19,665 bases of DNA, taken from positions 1-19,665 of the forward strand of contig UQZO01000028.1 in the NCBI GenBank assembly GCA_900545545.1, read 5' to 3'. Shown here in pieces: positions 6,976 through 13,342 of the stretch (positions within the stretch are counted from its first letter, which is position 1; every line of letters begins with the position of its first letter). Made by a program: the position numbers and the translations under genes. Below the pieces are notes generated by a model. It had not been told where the DNA came from. It did no database searches and worked only from the letters and a program-made list of their open reading frames with translations. Origin of the DNA: an uncultured Subdoligranulum sp. (GTDB taxonomy: Bacteria > Bacillota > Clostridia > Oscillospirales > Ruminococcaceae).

Positions 6976-7732
6976 CCTTTGCCTGCCGGACGCCAGCAAA
7001 GCCGCCATCCGCGCCCGGCTGGCCGCCGCCCCCGCGCCCGCCTCATCCCGTCCGGCGCGCCGCCTGCGCTGGCAGGCGGTGTGCGCAGCGGCCGCCGTGC
7101 TGCTGCTGGGCGCCGGGGTACTGGGCGGCGTGACGCTGGAATGGCGCGACGCGGACCACGGCCAGTACCTGTTCACTTTTGAAGGCGCGGACTACGCCAC
7201 CCCGGCCGAGGCCGTGGACGGCGCGGTGCTGGCCGAAGTGACGGCGGCGGGCAGCGTGGCGCTGGACCGCTGGCAGGACGCGGCGGAGCGCACCGGGCTG
7301 CCGCTGCTGCAAAGCGATGCGCTGGAAACGGCGCTGGAGCAGCCGGGGGCCCGCTGTTACCTGACCGGCGAGGAACGCAGCGGCGGCACGCAGCTGCGCG
7401 CCGTGGCCCAGGCGCCGCAACAGGACGCGGCGGGCCGCACCTATACGCTGTGGCTGGAAGCCATGACCCAGGTGGGCGGCACGGCGGAAGAACTGATTCC
7501 GGCCGGGAACGTGGGCGTGGCCGACGTTGCCGTAAAGACCCACACCACCCCGGCCGGTCTGACGGTGGAAGTGGCCGTGAGCCGCATCGGCGGGCGGGTC
7601 CGGCAGGCCGAGACCTGGTTCGTGCAGGAGGGCGTGCTCTACCACCTGTACGCCGACGTGTGGGGCCCCGAAAAGGGCGAAGCGGAGATCCCGGAGGCGG
7701 ATTTTCTGGCCATGCTGGACAGCCTGCAATGA
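6944..7732 (+). CDS. Putative membrane-bound anti-sigma factor
   Basis: A 262-residue single-pass membrane protein. Residues 1-42 are cytoplasmic and rich in Ala/Arg/Pro, 43-63 form a hydrophobic segment (WQAVCAAAAVLLLGAGVLGG), and about 200 residues would lie outside. The outside part resembles in style the sensory C-termini of Firmicutes anti-sigma factors (a near-terminal aromatic GVLYHLYAD followed by a short acidic helix), but I recognise no named domain and see no HxxxCxxC zinc motif, so it is not a ZAS-type factor. The start ATG lies inside the sigma gene with a strong AAGGAGG (6928-6934) nine bases upstream. The role is inferred mainly from the overlap with the ECF sigma gene and the topology. 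A terminator follows 50 bp after the stop. Confidence 0.72.
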   Translation: MKTTYQRMMSDLCLPDASKAAIRARLAAAPAPASSRPARRLRWQAVCAAAAVLLLGAGVLGGVTLEWRDADHGQYLFTFEGADYATPAEAVDGAVLAEVTAAGSVALDRWQDAAERTGLPLLQSDALETALEQPGARCYLTGEERSGGTQLRAVAQAPQQDAAGRTYTLWLEAMTQVGGTAEELIPAGNVGVADVAVKTHTTPAGLTVEVAVSRIGGRVRQAETWFVQEGVLYHLYADVWGPEKGEAEIPEADFLAMLDSLQ

Positions 7733-7739
7733 ACGGCGC

Positions 7740-7763
7740 CTTCCTTCTTTGAAAAGAAGGAAG
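7740..7763. repeat. Family C palindrome, copy 4
   Basis: CTTCCTTCTT (7740-7749) and AAGAAGGAAG (7754-7763) around TGAA, seven bases after the anti-sigma stop. Left flank of the unit 7740-7855. Confidence 0.85.
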
Positions 7764-7779
7764 CGAAGAAACTTTAACT

Positions 7780-7815
7780 AAAAACAGACCACAGGGAAAC
7801 CTGTGGTCTGTTTTT
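7780..7815. terminator. Bidirectional intrinsic terminator after the anti-sigma gene
   Basis: Same 12-bp stem and GAAA loop as at 6343-6370 (here 7784-7811), with A-run and T-run on either side. It ends the sigma/anti-sigma transcript. Confidence 0.92.
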
Positions 7816-7840
7816 GTATAAAATTCTTTTGCTTCTTTTC
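7780..7840 (+). repeat. 61-bp direct repeat, right copy
   Basis: Exact copy of 6339-6399. The flanking palindromes differ from the left unit, so only the central part is identical. Confidence 0.95.
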
Positions 7841-7855
7841 TTATAAGAAAAGAAG
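7832..7855. repeat. Family C palindrome, copy 5
   Basis: Perfect 24-bp palindrome, half-site CTTCTTTTCTTA. It lies just upstream of the rhaM promoter. Confidence 0.88.
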
Positions 7856-7867
7856 AAGAAAAGTACA

Positions 7868-7896
7868 TTGCGCGCCGCCCGCGGCGGTGGTACAAT
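7868..7896 (+). promoter_or_regulatory. rhaM promoter
   Basis: TTGCGC (7868-7873), 17 bp, TACAAT (7891-7896) with a TGG extended element. The spacer contains a C/G inverted repeat (CCGC..GCGG). The start near 7903 leaves about 20 nt before the ATG, just enough for the AGGAGG site. Confidence 0.6.
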
Positions 7897-7923
7897 GGAA
7901 AAAAACACAGGAGGTACTGCGGT

Positions 7924-8241
7924 ATGGAACGCATGGCATGGCGGGGGCGCATCAAACCCGGCTGCAAGGCGGAGTATATCCGCCGCCACAGCCAGATCTG
8001 GCCCGAGATGAAGGAGGTGCTCAAGGCGGCGGGCATCTGCAATTACATCATTTTTGCCGACGGCGACGAACTGTTCGGCTACTATGAGTGCGAAAAGGGC
8101 GTGGCCTTTGCCGAAAAGGCCCAGGCCGAAAGCCCGGTCGTGGACCGCTGGAACGAATACATGAAGGACATCCTGGAACTGGTCATGGACCCCGAGACCG
8201 GCGCCCAGCCCAAACTGGAACCCATGTTCCGGCTGGATTGA
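7924..8241 (+). CDS. rhaM: L-rhamnose mutarotase
   Basis: A 105-residue protein of the RhaM/YiiL family, which interconverts the alpha and beta anomers of L-rhamnose in the cytoplasm before isomerisation. Length and layout match the family: GRIKPGCKAEYIRRHSQIWP (8-27) with H22, NY at 40-41, and RWNEYM (75-80). These line up with H22, Y41 and W76 of the E. coli enzyme as I recall it; the second Trp of the usual RWW is Asn here. Start ATG with AGGAGG nine bases upstream. It is transcribed alone from its own promoter and ends at a terminator; no rhamnose isomerase, kinase, aldolase or transporter is in the window, so it must serve genes elsewhere or act on another sugar such as fucose-like 6-deoxyhexoses. 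Confidence 0.88.
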   Translation: MERMAWRGRIKPGCKAEYIRRHSQIWPEMKEVLKAAGICNYIIFADGDELFGYYECEKGVAFAEKAQAESPVVDRWNEYMKDILELVMDPETGAQPKLEPMFRLD

Positions 8242-8248
8242 TTGGTGC

Positions 8249-8268
8249 ACTTTTCTTATAAGAAAAGT
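8249..8268. repeat. Family C palindrome, copy 6
   Basis: Perfect 20-bp palindrome, half-site ACTTTTCTTA, eight bases after the rhaM stop. Left flank of the unit 8249-8364. Confidence 0.85.
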
Positions 8269-8286
8269 ACCAAAAGAATTTTAATG

Positions 8287-8324
8287 AAAAATGTCCCGCG
8301 GGGCGTACCCCGCGGGACATTTTT
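8287..8324. terminator. Bidirectional terminator between rhaM and uppP
   Basis: Stem ATGTCCCGCGGGG (8291-8303), loop CGTA, complement 8308-8320, with an A-run before and a T-run after. It serves the two convergent genes rhaM and uppP. The stem sequence is unrelated to the terminators at 6338 and 7780 although the flanks are alike. Confidence 0.92.
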
Positions 8325-8340
8325 GTTTAAAATTTCTTCG

Positions 8341-8364
8341 GTTCCTTCTTTATAAAGAAGGAAC
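8341..8364. repeat. Family C palindrome, copy 7 (overlaps uppP 3' end)
   Basis: Perfect 24-bp palindrome, half-site GTTCCTTCTTTA. On the minus strand it encodes the last residues of UppP (VPSL) and the TAA stop. Confidence 0.9.
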
Positions 8365-9219
8365 AAAAACGAACGTCTGCAGCGCCCAGATGCCCAGCAC
8401 CACCACGCCCAGGGCAATGCGGTACCAGCCGAAGGCGGTGAAGGTGTGCTTCTTGACGTAGTTCATCAGGAAGCGGATAGCGGCCATGGACACCAGGAAC
8501 GCCACCACGCAGCCCACCACCAGGGCCAGCACTTCGGGCATGGTAAAGACGCTGCCGCCCGCAAGATACTTGACGACCTTCAGGCCGGAAGCACCGGCCA
8601 TGACGGGGATGGCCAAAAAGAAGGTGAACTGGGACGCGCAGGGGCGGCTCATACCGCAGAGCAGGCCGCCCACGATGGTGGCGCCGCTGCGGGAAGTACC
8701 GGGGATCATGGCCAGCACCTGCCAGGCACCCACCAGAATGGCCTGCTTGTAGGTGATGCGGCTGAGCTTGGTGGTGGAAGGCACCCGGGGCCGCCGCTCA
8801 ATGAGGATGAACGCCACGCCGTAGACGATGAGCATGATGGCCACCACCACGCTGTTGTACAGGTGGGCGTCCAGCCAGTCGTCCAGCAGGAAGCCCAGCA
8901 CGGCGGCGGGCAGGCAGGCCACGATGATTTTCATCCACAGCCGCACCACCGGCCACCGCAGATGCTTGGAAAAGCCGGAATCCCGGCCGTTGTCGGCACA
9001 GAAGGGCCACAGTTTCTTGAAATAGAGAACCACCACCGCGAGGATCGCGCCGAGCTGAATGACGACGCGGAACATCGACATGAATTCTTCATCAAAGCTG
9101 AATTTCAGCACCTGTTCGGCCAGGATCATGTGGCCGGTGCTGGAAATGGGCAGCCATTCGGTAATGCCCTCGATCACGCCGTACAGGACCGAGCGCAGCA
9201 AATCAAGCAATAATTCCAT
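8350..9219 (-). CDS. uppP: Undecaprenyl-diphosphatase
   Basis: A 289-residue polytopic membrane enzyme (BacA/UppP) that removes a phosphate from undecaprenyl diphosphate, recycling the lipid carrier for peptidoglycan and other wall polymers; overproduction is linked to bacitracin resistance in characterised homologues. Both signature blocks are intact: GVIEGITEWLPISSTGH (14-30, with E17, E21, S27 and H30) and PGTSRSGAT (173-181, with R177). Several hydrophobic helices alternate with short loops across the full length. Start ATG with AAGGAGG ten bases upstream. The last four codons and the stop lie inside the palindromic repeat 8341-8364, so the natural C-terminus has been fixed or replaced by the repeat. 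It is monocistronic and divergent from the HAD gene. Confidence 0.97.
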   Translation of the reverse strand: MELLLDLLRSVLYGVIEGITEWLPISSTGHMILAEQVLKFSFDEEFMSMFRVVIQLGAILAVVVLYFKKLWPFCADNGRDSGFSKHLRWPVVRLWMKIIVACLPAAVLGFLLDDWLDAHLYNSVVVAIMLIVYGVAFILIERRPRVPSTTKLSRITYKQAILVGAWQVLAMIPGTSRSGATIVGGLLCGMSRPCASQFTFFLAIPVMAGASGLKVVKYLAGGSVFTMPEVLALVVGCVVAFLVSMAAIRFLMNYVKKHTFTAFGWYRIALGVVVLGIWALQTFVFVPSL

Positions 9220-9252
9220 GCGGGCAATGCCTCCTTACAGTTTCGCGTACCT

Positions 9253-9261
9253 ATCATACCA
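9253..9261 (-). promoter_or_regulatory. Extended -10 promoter for uppP
   Basis: On the minus strand TGG followed by TATGAT; no -35 consensus at 17 bp. A start near 9246 leaves about 27 nt before the ATG. Confidence 0.5.
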
Positions 9262-9342
9262 CAAAATGCGCCGGGCCGGGTACTGTTTTTTAGGATTTTA
9301 CAACTATTTTCGGCCTTACTGTGCAAAAACACCAAATTCGTC

Positions 9343-9371
9343 TTGCTGTTTTTGGCAGTTGCAACTATAAT
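9343..9371 (+). promoter_or_regulatory. Promoter of the HAD phosphatase gene
   Basis: TTGCTG (9343-9348), 17 bp, perfect TATAAT (9366-9371). The start near 9378 gives a leader of about 28 nt containing AGAGGG. Confidence 0.65.
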
Positions 9372-9405
9372 AAGGTATATCTGTAGATAAAGAGGGAATA
9401 GGGAA

Positions 9406-10065
9406 ATGTATACCACCGTACTTTTTGACCTGGACGGCACCTTGCTCAACACCATCGACGATCTGGCCGATTCCGCCAACCGCGTCTGTGCGGCCCACGG
9501 CTGGCCCACCCACGATGTGGCGCAGTACCGCTATTTTGTGGGCAACGGCATCCCCAAACTGGTGGAACGGTTCAGCCCCGAATCGGAACGCAGCCCCGAG
9601 CAGCTGGCCGCCACCCTGCAGGAATTCGGCGTGCAATACGGCGCGCATATGTTCGATAAAACCGCTCCGTACCCCGGCATGCCGGAACTGCTGGCCAGGC
9701 TGCACGCAAAAGGCATCCGGATGGCGGTCTACTCCAACAAGGCGGACGAGTTCGCCGGTGACGTAGTAGCGCGGTATTTTGACCGCAGCCTCTTTGAGGT
9801 CATCCGCGGCGCGCGGCCCGGCGTGCCCACCAAGCCCGCCCCGGAAGGCACCTGCGCCCTGATGGAACACCTGGGCGTGGACCCGGCCGCCGGCAACGTT
9901 TTGTACGTGGGGGACAGCAACGTGGATGTGGCCACCGCCCACAACGCAGGACTGCCCTGCTGCGGCGTGCTGTGGGGCTTCCGCACCCGGGAAGAACTGC
10001 AGGAAGCCGGAGCCGAGTACCTGGCCGCCGACACCGCCGACCTGGAAAAGGTGATTTTGGGGTAA
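9406..10065 (+). CDS. HAD-superfamily phosphatase, phosphoglycolate phosphatase-like
   Basis: A 219-residue haloacid dehalogenase-type hydrolase. Motif I is FDLDGT (7-12) with nucleophile D8 and acid/base D10; motif II YSNK (109-112) with S110; motif III K143 in KPAPE; motif IV VGDSNVD (168-174) with D170 and D174. The insert between motifs I and II is the helical C1 cap seen in Gph, PpaX and beta-phosphoglucomutase relatives. Such enzymes hydrolyse small phosphate esters (2-phosphoglycolate, pyrophosphate, sugar phosphates); the exact substrate cannot be read from sequence. Start ATG with AGAGGG nine bases upstream. It has a good promoter of its own and is followed immediately by the composite repeat, whose first hairpin starts one base after the stop and may act as its transcript end. 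Confidence 0.9.
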   Translation: MYTTVLFDLDGTLLNTIDDLADSANRVCAAHGWPTHDVAQYRYFVGNGIPKLVERFSPESERSPEQLAATLQEFGVQYGAHMFDKTAPYPGMPELLARLHAKGIRMAVYSNKADEFAGDVVARYFDRSLFEVIRGARPGVPTKPAPEGTCALMEHLGVDPAAGNVLYVGDSNVDVATAHNAGLPCCGVLWGFRTREELQEAGAEYLAADTADLEKVILG

Positions 10066-10321
10066 TTCGGGTGCGCCCGAACCCCCGCAGCGGGAAATTC
10101 GCGGGTGCCCGTAGGGCGGGGATTCATCCCCGCCGTGGAACTTGCCCGATGTTGCCCATTGACGGATTGTTTGTAGGGGCGGCCTATAGGCCGCCCGGGC
10201 GATTTTCCGGAAGGTTCGCGCTTCCCCTAGGTGCCGCTTTTTGACCGCGCAAAAAGCGGCAGAAAAACGCGCCGCTACTTCCGAGGCGCGGGGCACGGCT
10301 CAAGGGGCCTGCGGGCCCCTT
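10066..10321. repeat. Composite intergenic repeat, copy 2 (seven hairpins)
   Basis: H0 TTCGGG/CCCGAA (10066-10081), B GGCGGGG/CCCCGCC (10115-10134), A palindrome (10177-10196), H3 GGAAG/CTTCC (10209-10225), H4 GCCGCTTTTT/AAAAAGCGGC (10233-10260), H5 CGCGCC/GGCGCG (10268-10290), H6 AAGGGGCC/GGCCCCTT (10302-10321). Relative to copy 1 the stems of B, A, H4 and H6 differ by paired substitutions while the H3-H5 loops are nearly unchanged. Confidence 0.85.
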
Positions 10322-10446
10322 AAGAATCCCCGGGGCTTTAGGGATGTCGCCCGAGATGGTCCCCACTTCTGGCCACGGGGAATGCTCTAGCAACCATCCC
10401 GCCCGTGCCCACCGTGTGAGCTCATCCGGTCTCCGCGTTTTAAAAT

Positions 10447-10468
10447 CCCGTCCGCCTTCGCGGACGGG
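10447..10468. repeat. Isolated hairpin
   Basis: CCCGTCCGC (10447-10455) and GCGGACGGG (10460-10468) around CTTC. The stretch 10322-10520 around it has no gene; GATGGT-CCCC pairing with GGGG and ACCATC (about 10354-10397) hints at another folded segment. Function unknown. Confidence 0.5.
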
Positions 10469-10520
10469 CCCTGGCGGGGAATGGGCAATTTCCCACCGCG
10501 TCGGAATACAACCTATTTAT

Positions 10521-10605
10521 GTTCACCCGTAGGGCGGGGATTCATCCCCGCCGATGGAAATTGCCTATGAACGGTTTGGCCGTAGGGGCGGCCTATAGGC
10601 CGCCC
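10521..10605. repeat. Composite repeat, copy 3 (B plus A only)
   Basis: Lead-in GTTCACCCGTAGGG, hairpin B (10533-10552), spacer ending GGTTTGGCCGTAGGGG, hairpin A (10586-10605). It stops after A; H3-H6 are absent. It lies about 200 bp after copy 2 in the same orientation. Confidence 0.82.
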
Positions 10606-10691
10606 GGGCAATCTGCCGGGTGGTGCAATGTTTTTAATTAAATTTCAACATTTATAACACTGGTTGTTTAAAATTGTTCAGAGTTTCTTCG

Positions 10692-10715
10692 GTTCCTTCT
10701 TTGCAAAGAAGGAAC
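10692..10715. repeat. Family C palindrome, copy 8
   Basis: Perfect 24-bp palindrome, half-site GTTCCTTCTTTG, preceded by TTTCTTCG. It lies 36 bp before the aminotransferase start. The A/T-rich stretch 10628-10680 just upstream is the likely promoter zone of that gene, but I cannot pick a convincing pair of boxes. Confidence 0.88.
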
Positions 10716-10751
10716 AAGAACCAACAAAATCCGTAAAGGAGATGTGCTAGT

Positions 10752-11948
10752 ATGATCGCGCAGCACTATAAAGATATGCTGGGTGCCAAGTCGGTAATTC
10801 GGGAAATTTCCGAATGGAGCACCGCCCGCGGCCAGGAGATCGGGTACGAGAACGTGTTCGACTATTCCCTGGGCAATCCGTCGGTGCCCTGCCCGGCGCA
10901 GTTCACCGAAACCTGCCTGGACCTGCTGGAACGCACCGACCCGGTGACGCTGCACGGCTACACCCCCACGCTGACGCTGCCCGAGGTGCGCGCCCAGGTG
11001 GCCGAAAGCCTGAACCGCCGTTTCGGCATGGACTACACCGCCGACCACATCTTCATGACATCGGGTGCCGCGGGTGCGCTGGCCCACGCGGTGCGGTGCG
11101 TGGCGGTGCCGGGGCAGAACATCGTGACCTTTGCGCCGTTTTTCCCGGAATACAAGCCCTACGTGGAGGGCGCGGGCCTGACGCTGCGGGTGGCGCCGCC
11201 CCGGGTGGAGGATTTCCAGATCAACTTTGATGCCCTGGACACCCTGGTGGACGAAAACACCGCCGCGGTGCTCATCAACTCGCCCAACAACCCCAGCGGC
11301 GTGGCCTACAGCGCCGAAACCCTGACCCGGCTGGCCGCGTACCTGACGGCGGCAGGGGAGAAGTACGGCCACCACATCTTCCTGATCTCCGACGAGCCCT
11401 ACCGGGAGATCGCCTTCGGCGGGGTGGAGGTGCCCTACCCGGCAAAGTTCTACGCCGACACCCTGACCTGCTACTCCTTCTCCAAGAGTCTGAGCGTGCC
11501 GGGCGAGCGCATCGGCTATGTGGCGGTGAACCCCCACGCCGAGGACGCCGATTTCATCGTGCCCATGTGCGGGCAGATCTCCCGCGGGACGGGGCACAAC
11601 TGCCCGTCGGGGCTGTTCCAACGGGCGGTGGGCAGCTGCATCGACCTGACCAGCGATCTGTCGGTGTACGAAACCAACATGAACCTGATCTACGACGAAC
11701 TGAAGCGCCTGGGCTTTACCGTCAGCAAGCCGGACGGCACCTTCTATATCTTCCCCAAAGCGCTGGAGGAGGACGCCAAGGCCTTCTGCCGCAAAGCCAT
11801 GGCCTACGACCTGGCCCTGGTGCCGGGGGATACCTTCGGCTGCCCGGGGTATTTCCGCATGGCCTACTGCATCGAAACCGAGAAAGTCCGCCGCAGCTTT
11901 GCCGCGCTGGAACGCTTTGTAAGCGAAGTGTACGGGGTGCAGCTGTGA
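10752..11948 (+). CDS. PLP-dependent aminotransferase, class I/II
   Basis: A 398-residue fold-type I aminotransferase of the aspartate/aromatic group. PLP-binding residues are visible: NNPSG (179-183), D214 and Y217 in SDEPY, and the Schiff-base lysine K245 in SFSKSLSVPGERIGY, where the arginine is the usual phosphate ligand. The substrate carboxylate-binding Arg is probably in YFRMAYC near the C-terminus. The enzyme moves an amino group between an amino acid and a 2-oxoacid in the cytoplasm; substrate preference cannot be assigned. Start ATG with AAAGGAG ten bases upstream. It stands alone between repeat-filled intergenic regions; there is no terminator with a U-tract, and the hairpin pair at 11998-12075 is the first strong structure after the stop. 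Confidence 0.93.
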   Translation: MIAQHYKDMLGAKSVIREISEWSTARGQEIGYENVFDYSLGNPSVPCPAQFTETCLDLLERTDPVTLHGYTPTLTLPEVRAQVAESLNRRFGMDYTADHIFMTSGAAGALAHAVRCVAVPGQNIVTFAPFFPEYKPYVEGAGLTLRVAPPRVEDFQINFDALDTLVDENTAAVLINSPNNPSGVAYSAETLTRLAAYLTAAGEKYGHHIFLISDEPYREIAFGGVEVPYPAKFYADTLTCYSFSKSLSVPGERIGYVAVNPHAEDADFIVPMCGQISRGTGHNCPSGLFQRAVGSCIDLTSDLSVYETNMNLIYDELKRLGFTVSKPDGTFYIFPKALEEDAKAFCRKAMAYDLALVPGDTFGCPGYFRMAYCIETEKVRRSFAALERFVSEVYGVQL

Positions 11949-11997
11949 TAACGCACCTGGGGAATGCGGCATAAATTCCGCAACCCGGTGTGAGATT

Positions 11998-12075
11998 GTA
12001 GGGGCCGGGTATACCCGGCCCGGGGATGGGGCGACGGCCGCAAAATTGCCCGGGCGGCGTATACGCCGCCCCTAC
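11998..12075. repeat. Head-to-head pair of A hairpins
   Basis: A forward unit GTAGGGG with palindrome 12002-12021 faces a reverse unit with palindrome 12052-12071 ending CCCCTAC, so the 78-bp element has seven-base terminal inverted repeats. The left palindrome uses arms GGGCCGGGTA, different from all other A copies but still fully paired. The left flank CGGTGTGAG is shared with the pair at 13343. No flanking target duplication is evident. Confidence 0.8.
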
Positions 12076-12084
12076 GTATAACGG

Positions 12085-12113
12085 TTGACCGCTGCTACCT
12101 GAAATGATAGGTT
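12085..12113 (+). promoter_or_regulatory. Possible promoter for the L,D-transpeptidase
   Basis: TTGACC (12085-12090), 17 bp, TAGGTT; the -10 is poor. If real, the leader would carry the two family C hairpins at 12126-12145 and 12218-12241. Confidence 0.22.
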
Positions 12114-12125
12114 AGAATTTCTTCG

Positions 12126-12145
12126 GTTCCCGCTTGCACGGGAGC
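12126..12145. repeat. Diverged family C hairpin
   Basis: TCCCG (12128-12132) and CGGGA (12139-12143) around CTTGCA, preceded by GAATTTCTTCGG exactly as the true family C copies are. It looks like a G/C-shifted relative of GTTCCTTCTTTG palindromes. Confidence 0.5.
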
Positions 12146-12217
12146 AGCCCCGGACCCGGTTGGTCTCCGCCTTTTGGGTGACACCCCTTCCCGGATTATT
12201 TGGTTAGAGTTTCTTCG

Positions 12218-12241
12218 GTTCCTTCTTTGCAAAGAAGAAAC
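12218..12241. repeat. Family C palindrome, copy 9
   Basis: Half-site GTTCCTTCTTTG, 24 bp with a single unpaired position, preceded by GAGTTTCTTCG. It ends 13 bp before the transpeptidase start. Confidence 0.82.
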
Positions 12242-12254
12242 AACAAGGAAAAGG

Positions 12255-13211
12255 ATGAACACTATGTCGATTGTACGCCGTTTTTTGCCGCTGGTTCTGG
12301 CCGTAACGATGCTGGCCGCCTGCGGAAAGAGGGACACCCTGCCCGAAGCCACCGCCAACCCGGCCCCGACGGAAGTGCCGGCCACGCCGGAACCCACGGC
12401 CACGCCGGAAACTTCGCCGGCCATGGCCACGGCGACCAGCAACGCCACCAAGGATGCCCCCCAGGTGACTGATCCCAGCACCTGGGATGAGGCGGGCAAG
12501 GCGCTGATGGAAAGCCTGGCCGAACAGTATGCCGGGGAGGGCATGACGCTGGACGCCGCCGACGGGTTCCCCTACCTGGTAGCGGTGAACCGGGCGGCCA
12601 GCACCGTGACGGTGTACACCACCGATGAGGAAAACCGGTACACGGTGCCCTTTATGGCGATGGTGTGCAGCGGCGGCGAGGACACCCCCACCGGCTACTG
12701 GACCACCCCCGTCAACTACGACTGGCGGCTGCTGATGGGCCCCAGCTACGGGCAGTATGCCACCCGCATTTACGGCGGGTACCTGTTCCACAGCGTGCCG
12801 TACTACAGCCAGCACAAGGACGACGTGGAGTATGACCAGTTCAACGAACTGGGCACCCTGGCCAGCCTGGGCTGCATCCGGCTGGCGGTGGTGGACGTCA
12901 AGTGGATCTACGATAACTGCCCCATCGGTACGCCGGTGGTCATCTACGACGATGAGAGCAATCCCGGGCCCATGGGCAAGCCGGGTACCATCTACACCGA
13001 CCCCAAGGATGAGAGCAAGCGTGGGTGGGACCCCACCGACCCCGACCCGGCCAATCCCTGGGATGATGCCTACGAGACCGGCACGGCCATCCGCAGCCAG
13101 GCGGCGTGGGACCAGTGGGAAGCCGAACACGAAAACTGGCTTGCCAGCCTGACCCCCACCGACCTCCAGGGCTGGAGCACCGATTCCAGCGTGGTGGGGA
13201 CCCGCGGGTGA
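12255..13211 (+). CDS. Lipoprotein L,D-transpeptidase (YkuD domain)
   Basis: A 318-residue lipoprotein enzyme. L,D-transpeptidases make 3-3 crosslinks in peptidoglycan or attach proteins to it, outside the membrane. The N-terminus has a type II signal with lipobox LAAC (C23 lipidated). Residues 24 to about 75 are a Thr/Pro/Ala/Glu-rich spacer spanning the wall. The YkuD domain runs from about YLVAVNRAASTVTVY to VVIYDDE, with the HxV motif LFHSVPY (H179) and the catalytic motif SLGCIRL (C207). A Pro/Asp-rich tail of roughly 80 residues with several Trp follows. Start: ATG 12255 with AAGGA five bases upstream; a second ATG at 12264 with AAAAGG nine bases upstream is equally possible and gives the same mature protein. 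It is followed by a palindrome-terminator unit. Confidence 0.92.
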   Translation: MNTMSIVRRFLPLVLAVTMLAACGKRDTLPEATANPAPTEVPATPEPTATPETSPAMATATSNATKDAPQVTDPSTWDEAGKALMESLAEQYAGEGMTLDAADGFPYLVAVNRAASTVTVYTTDEENRYTVPFMAMVCSGGEDTPTGYWTTPVNYDWRLLMGPSYGQYATRIYGGYLFHSVPYYSQHKDDVEYDQFNELGTLASLGCIRLAVVDVKWIYDNCPIGTPVVIYDDESNPGPMGKPGTIYTDPKDESKRGWDPTDPDPANPWDDAYETGTAIRSQAAWDQWEAEHENWLASLTPTDLQGWSTDSSVVGTRG

Positions 13212-13213
13212 TC

Positions 13214-13237
13214 GTCCTTTCTTTATAAAGAAAGGAC
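13214..13237. repeat. Family C palindrome, copy 10
   Basis: Perfect 24-bp palindrome, half-site GTCCTTTCTTTA, two bases after the transpeptidase stop. Left end of the unit 13214-13592. Confidence 0.9.
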
Positions 13238-13253
13238 CAAAGAAATTTCAATC

Positions 13254-13286
13254 AAAAAGGCATGGTCCACAGACCATGCCTTTTTT
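13254..13286. terminator. Terminator after the L,D-transpeptidase
   Basis: Stem GGCATGGTC (13259-13267), loop CACA, complement 13272-13280, then six T. An A-run precedes it, so it may work both ways. It is nearly duplicated at 13519-13550. Confidence 0.88.
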
Positions 13287-13342
13287 GTGTATAAGAATAT
13301 GACAGGAAAAACGGGCCGGAAATTACGGCGCGGTGTGAGGCT

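Noticed and set aside
1288..10605. CRISPR array
   Set aside because: Repeats are palindromic and unevenly spaced, stems differ between copies, and there are no uniform spacers or cas genes.
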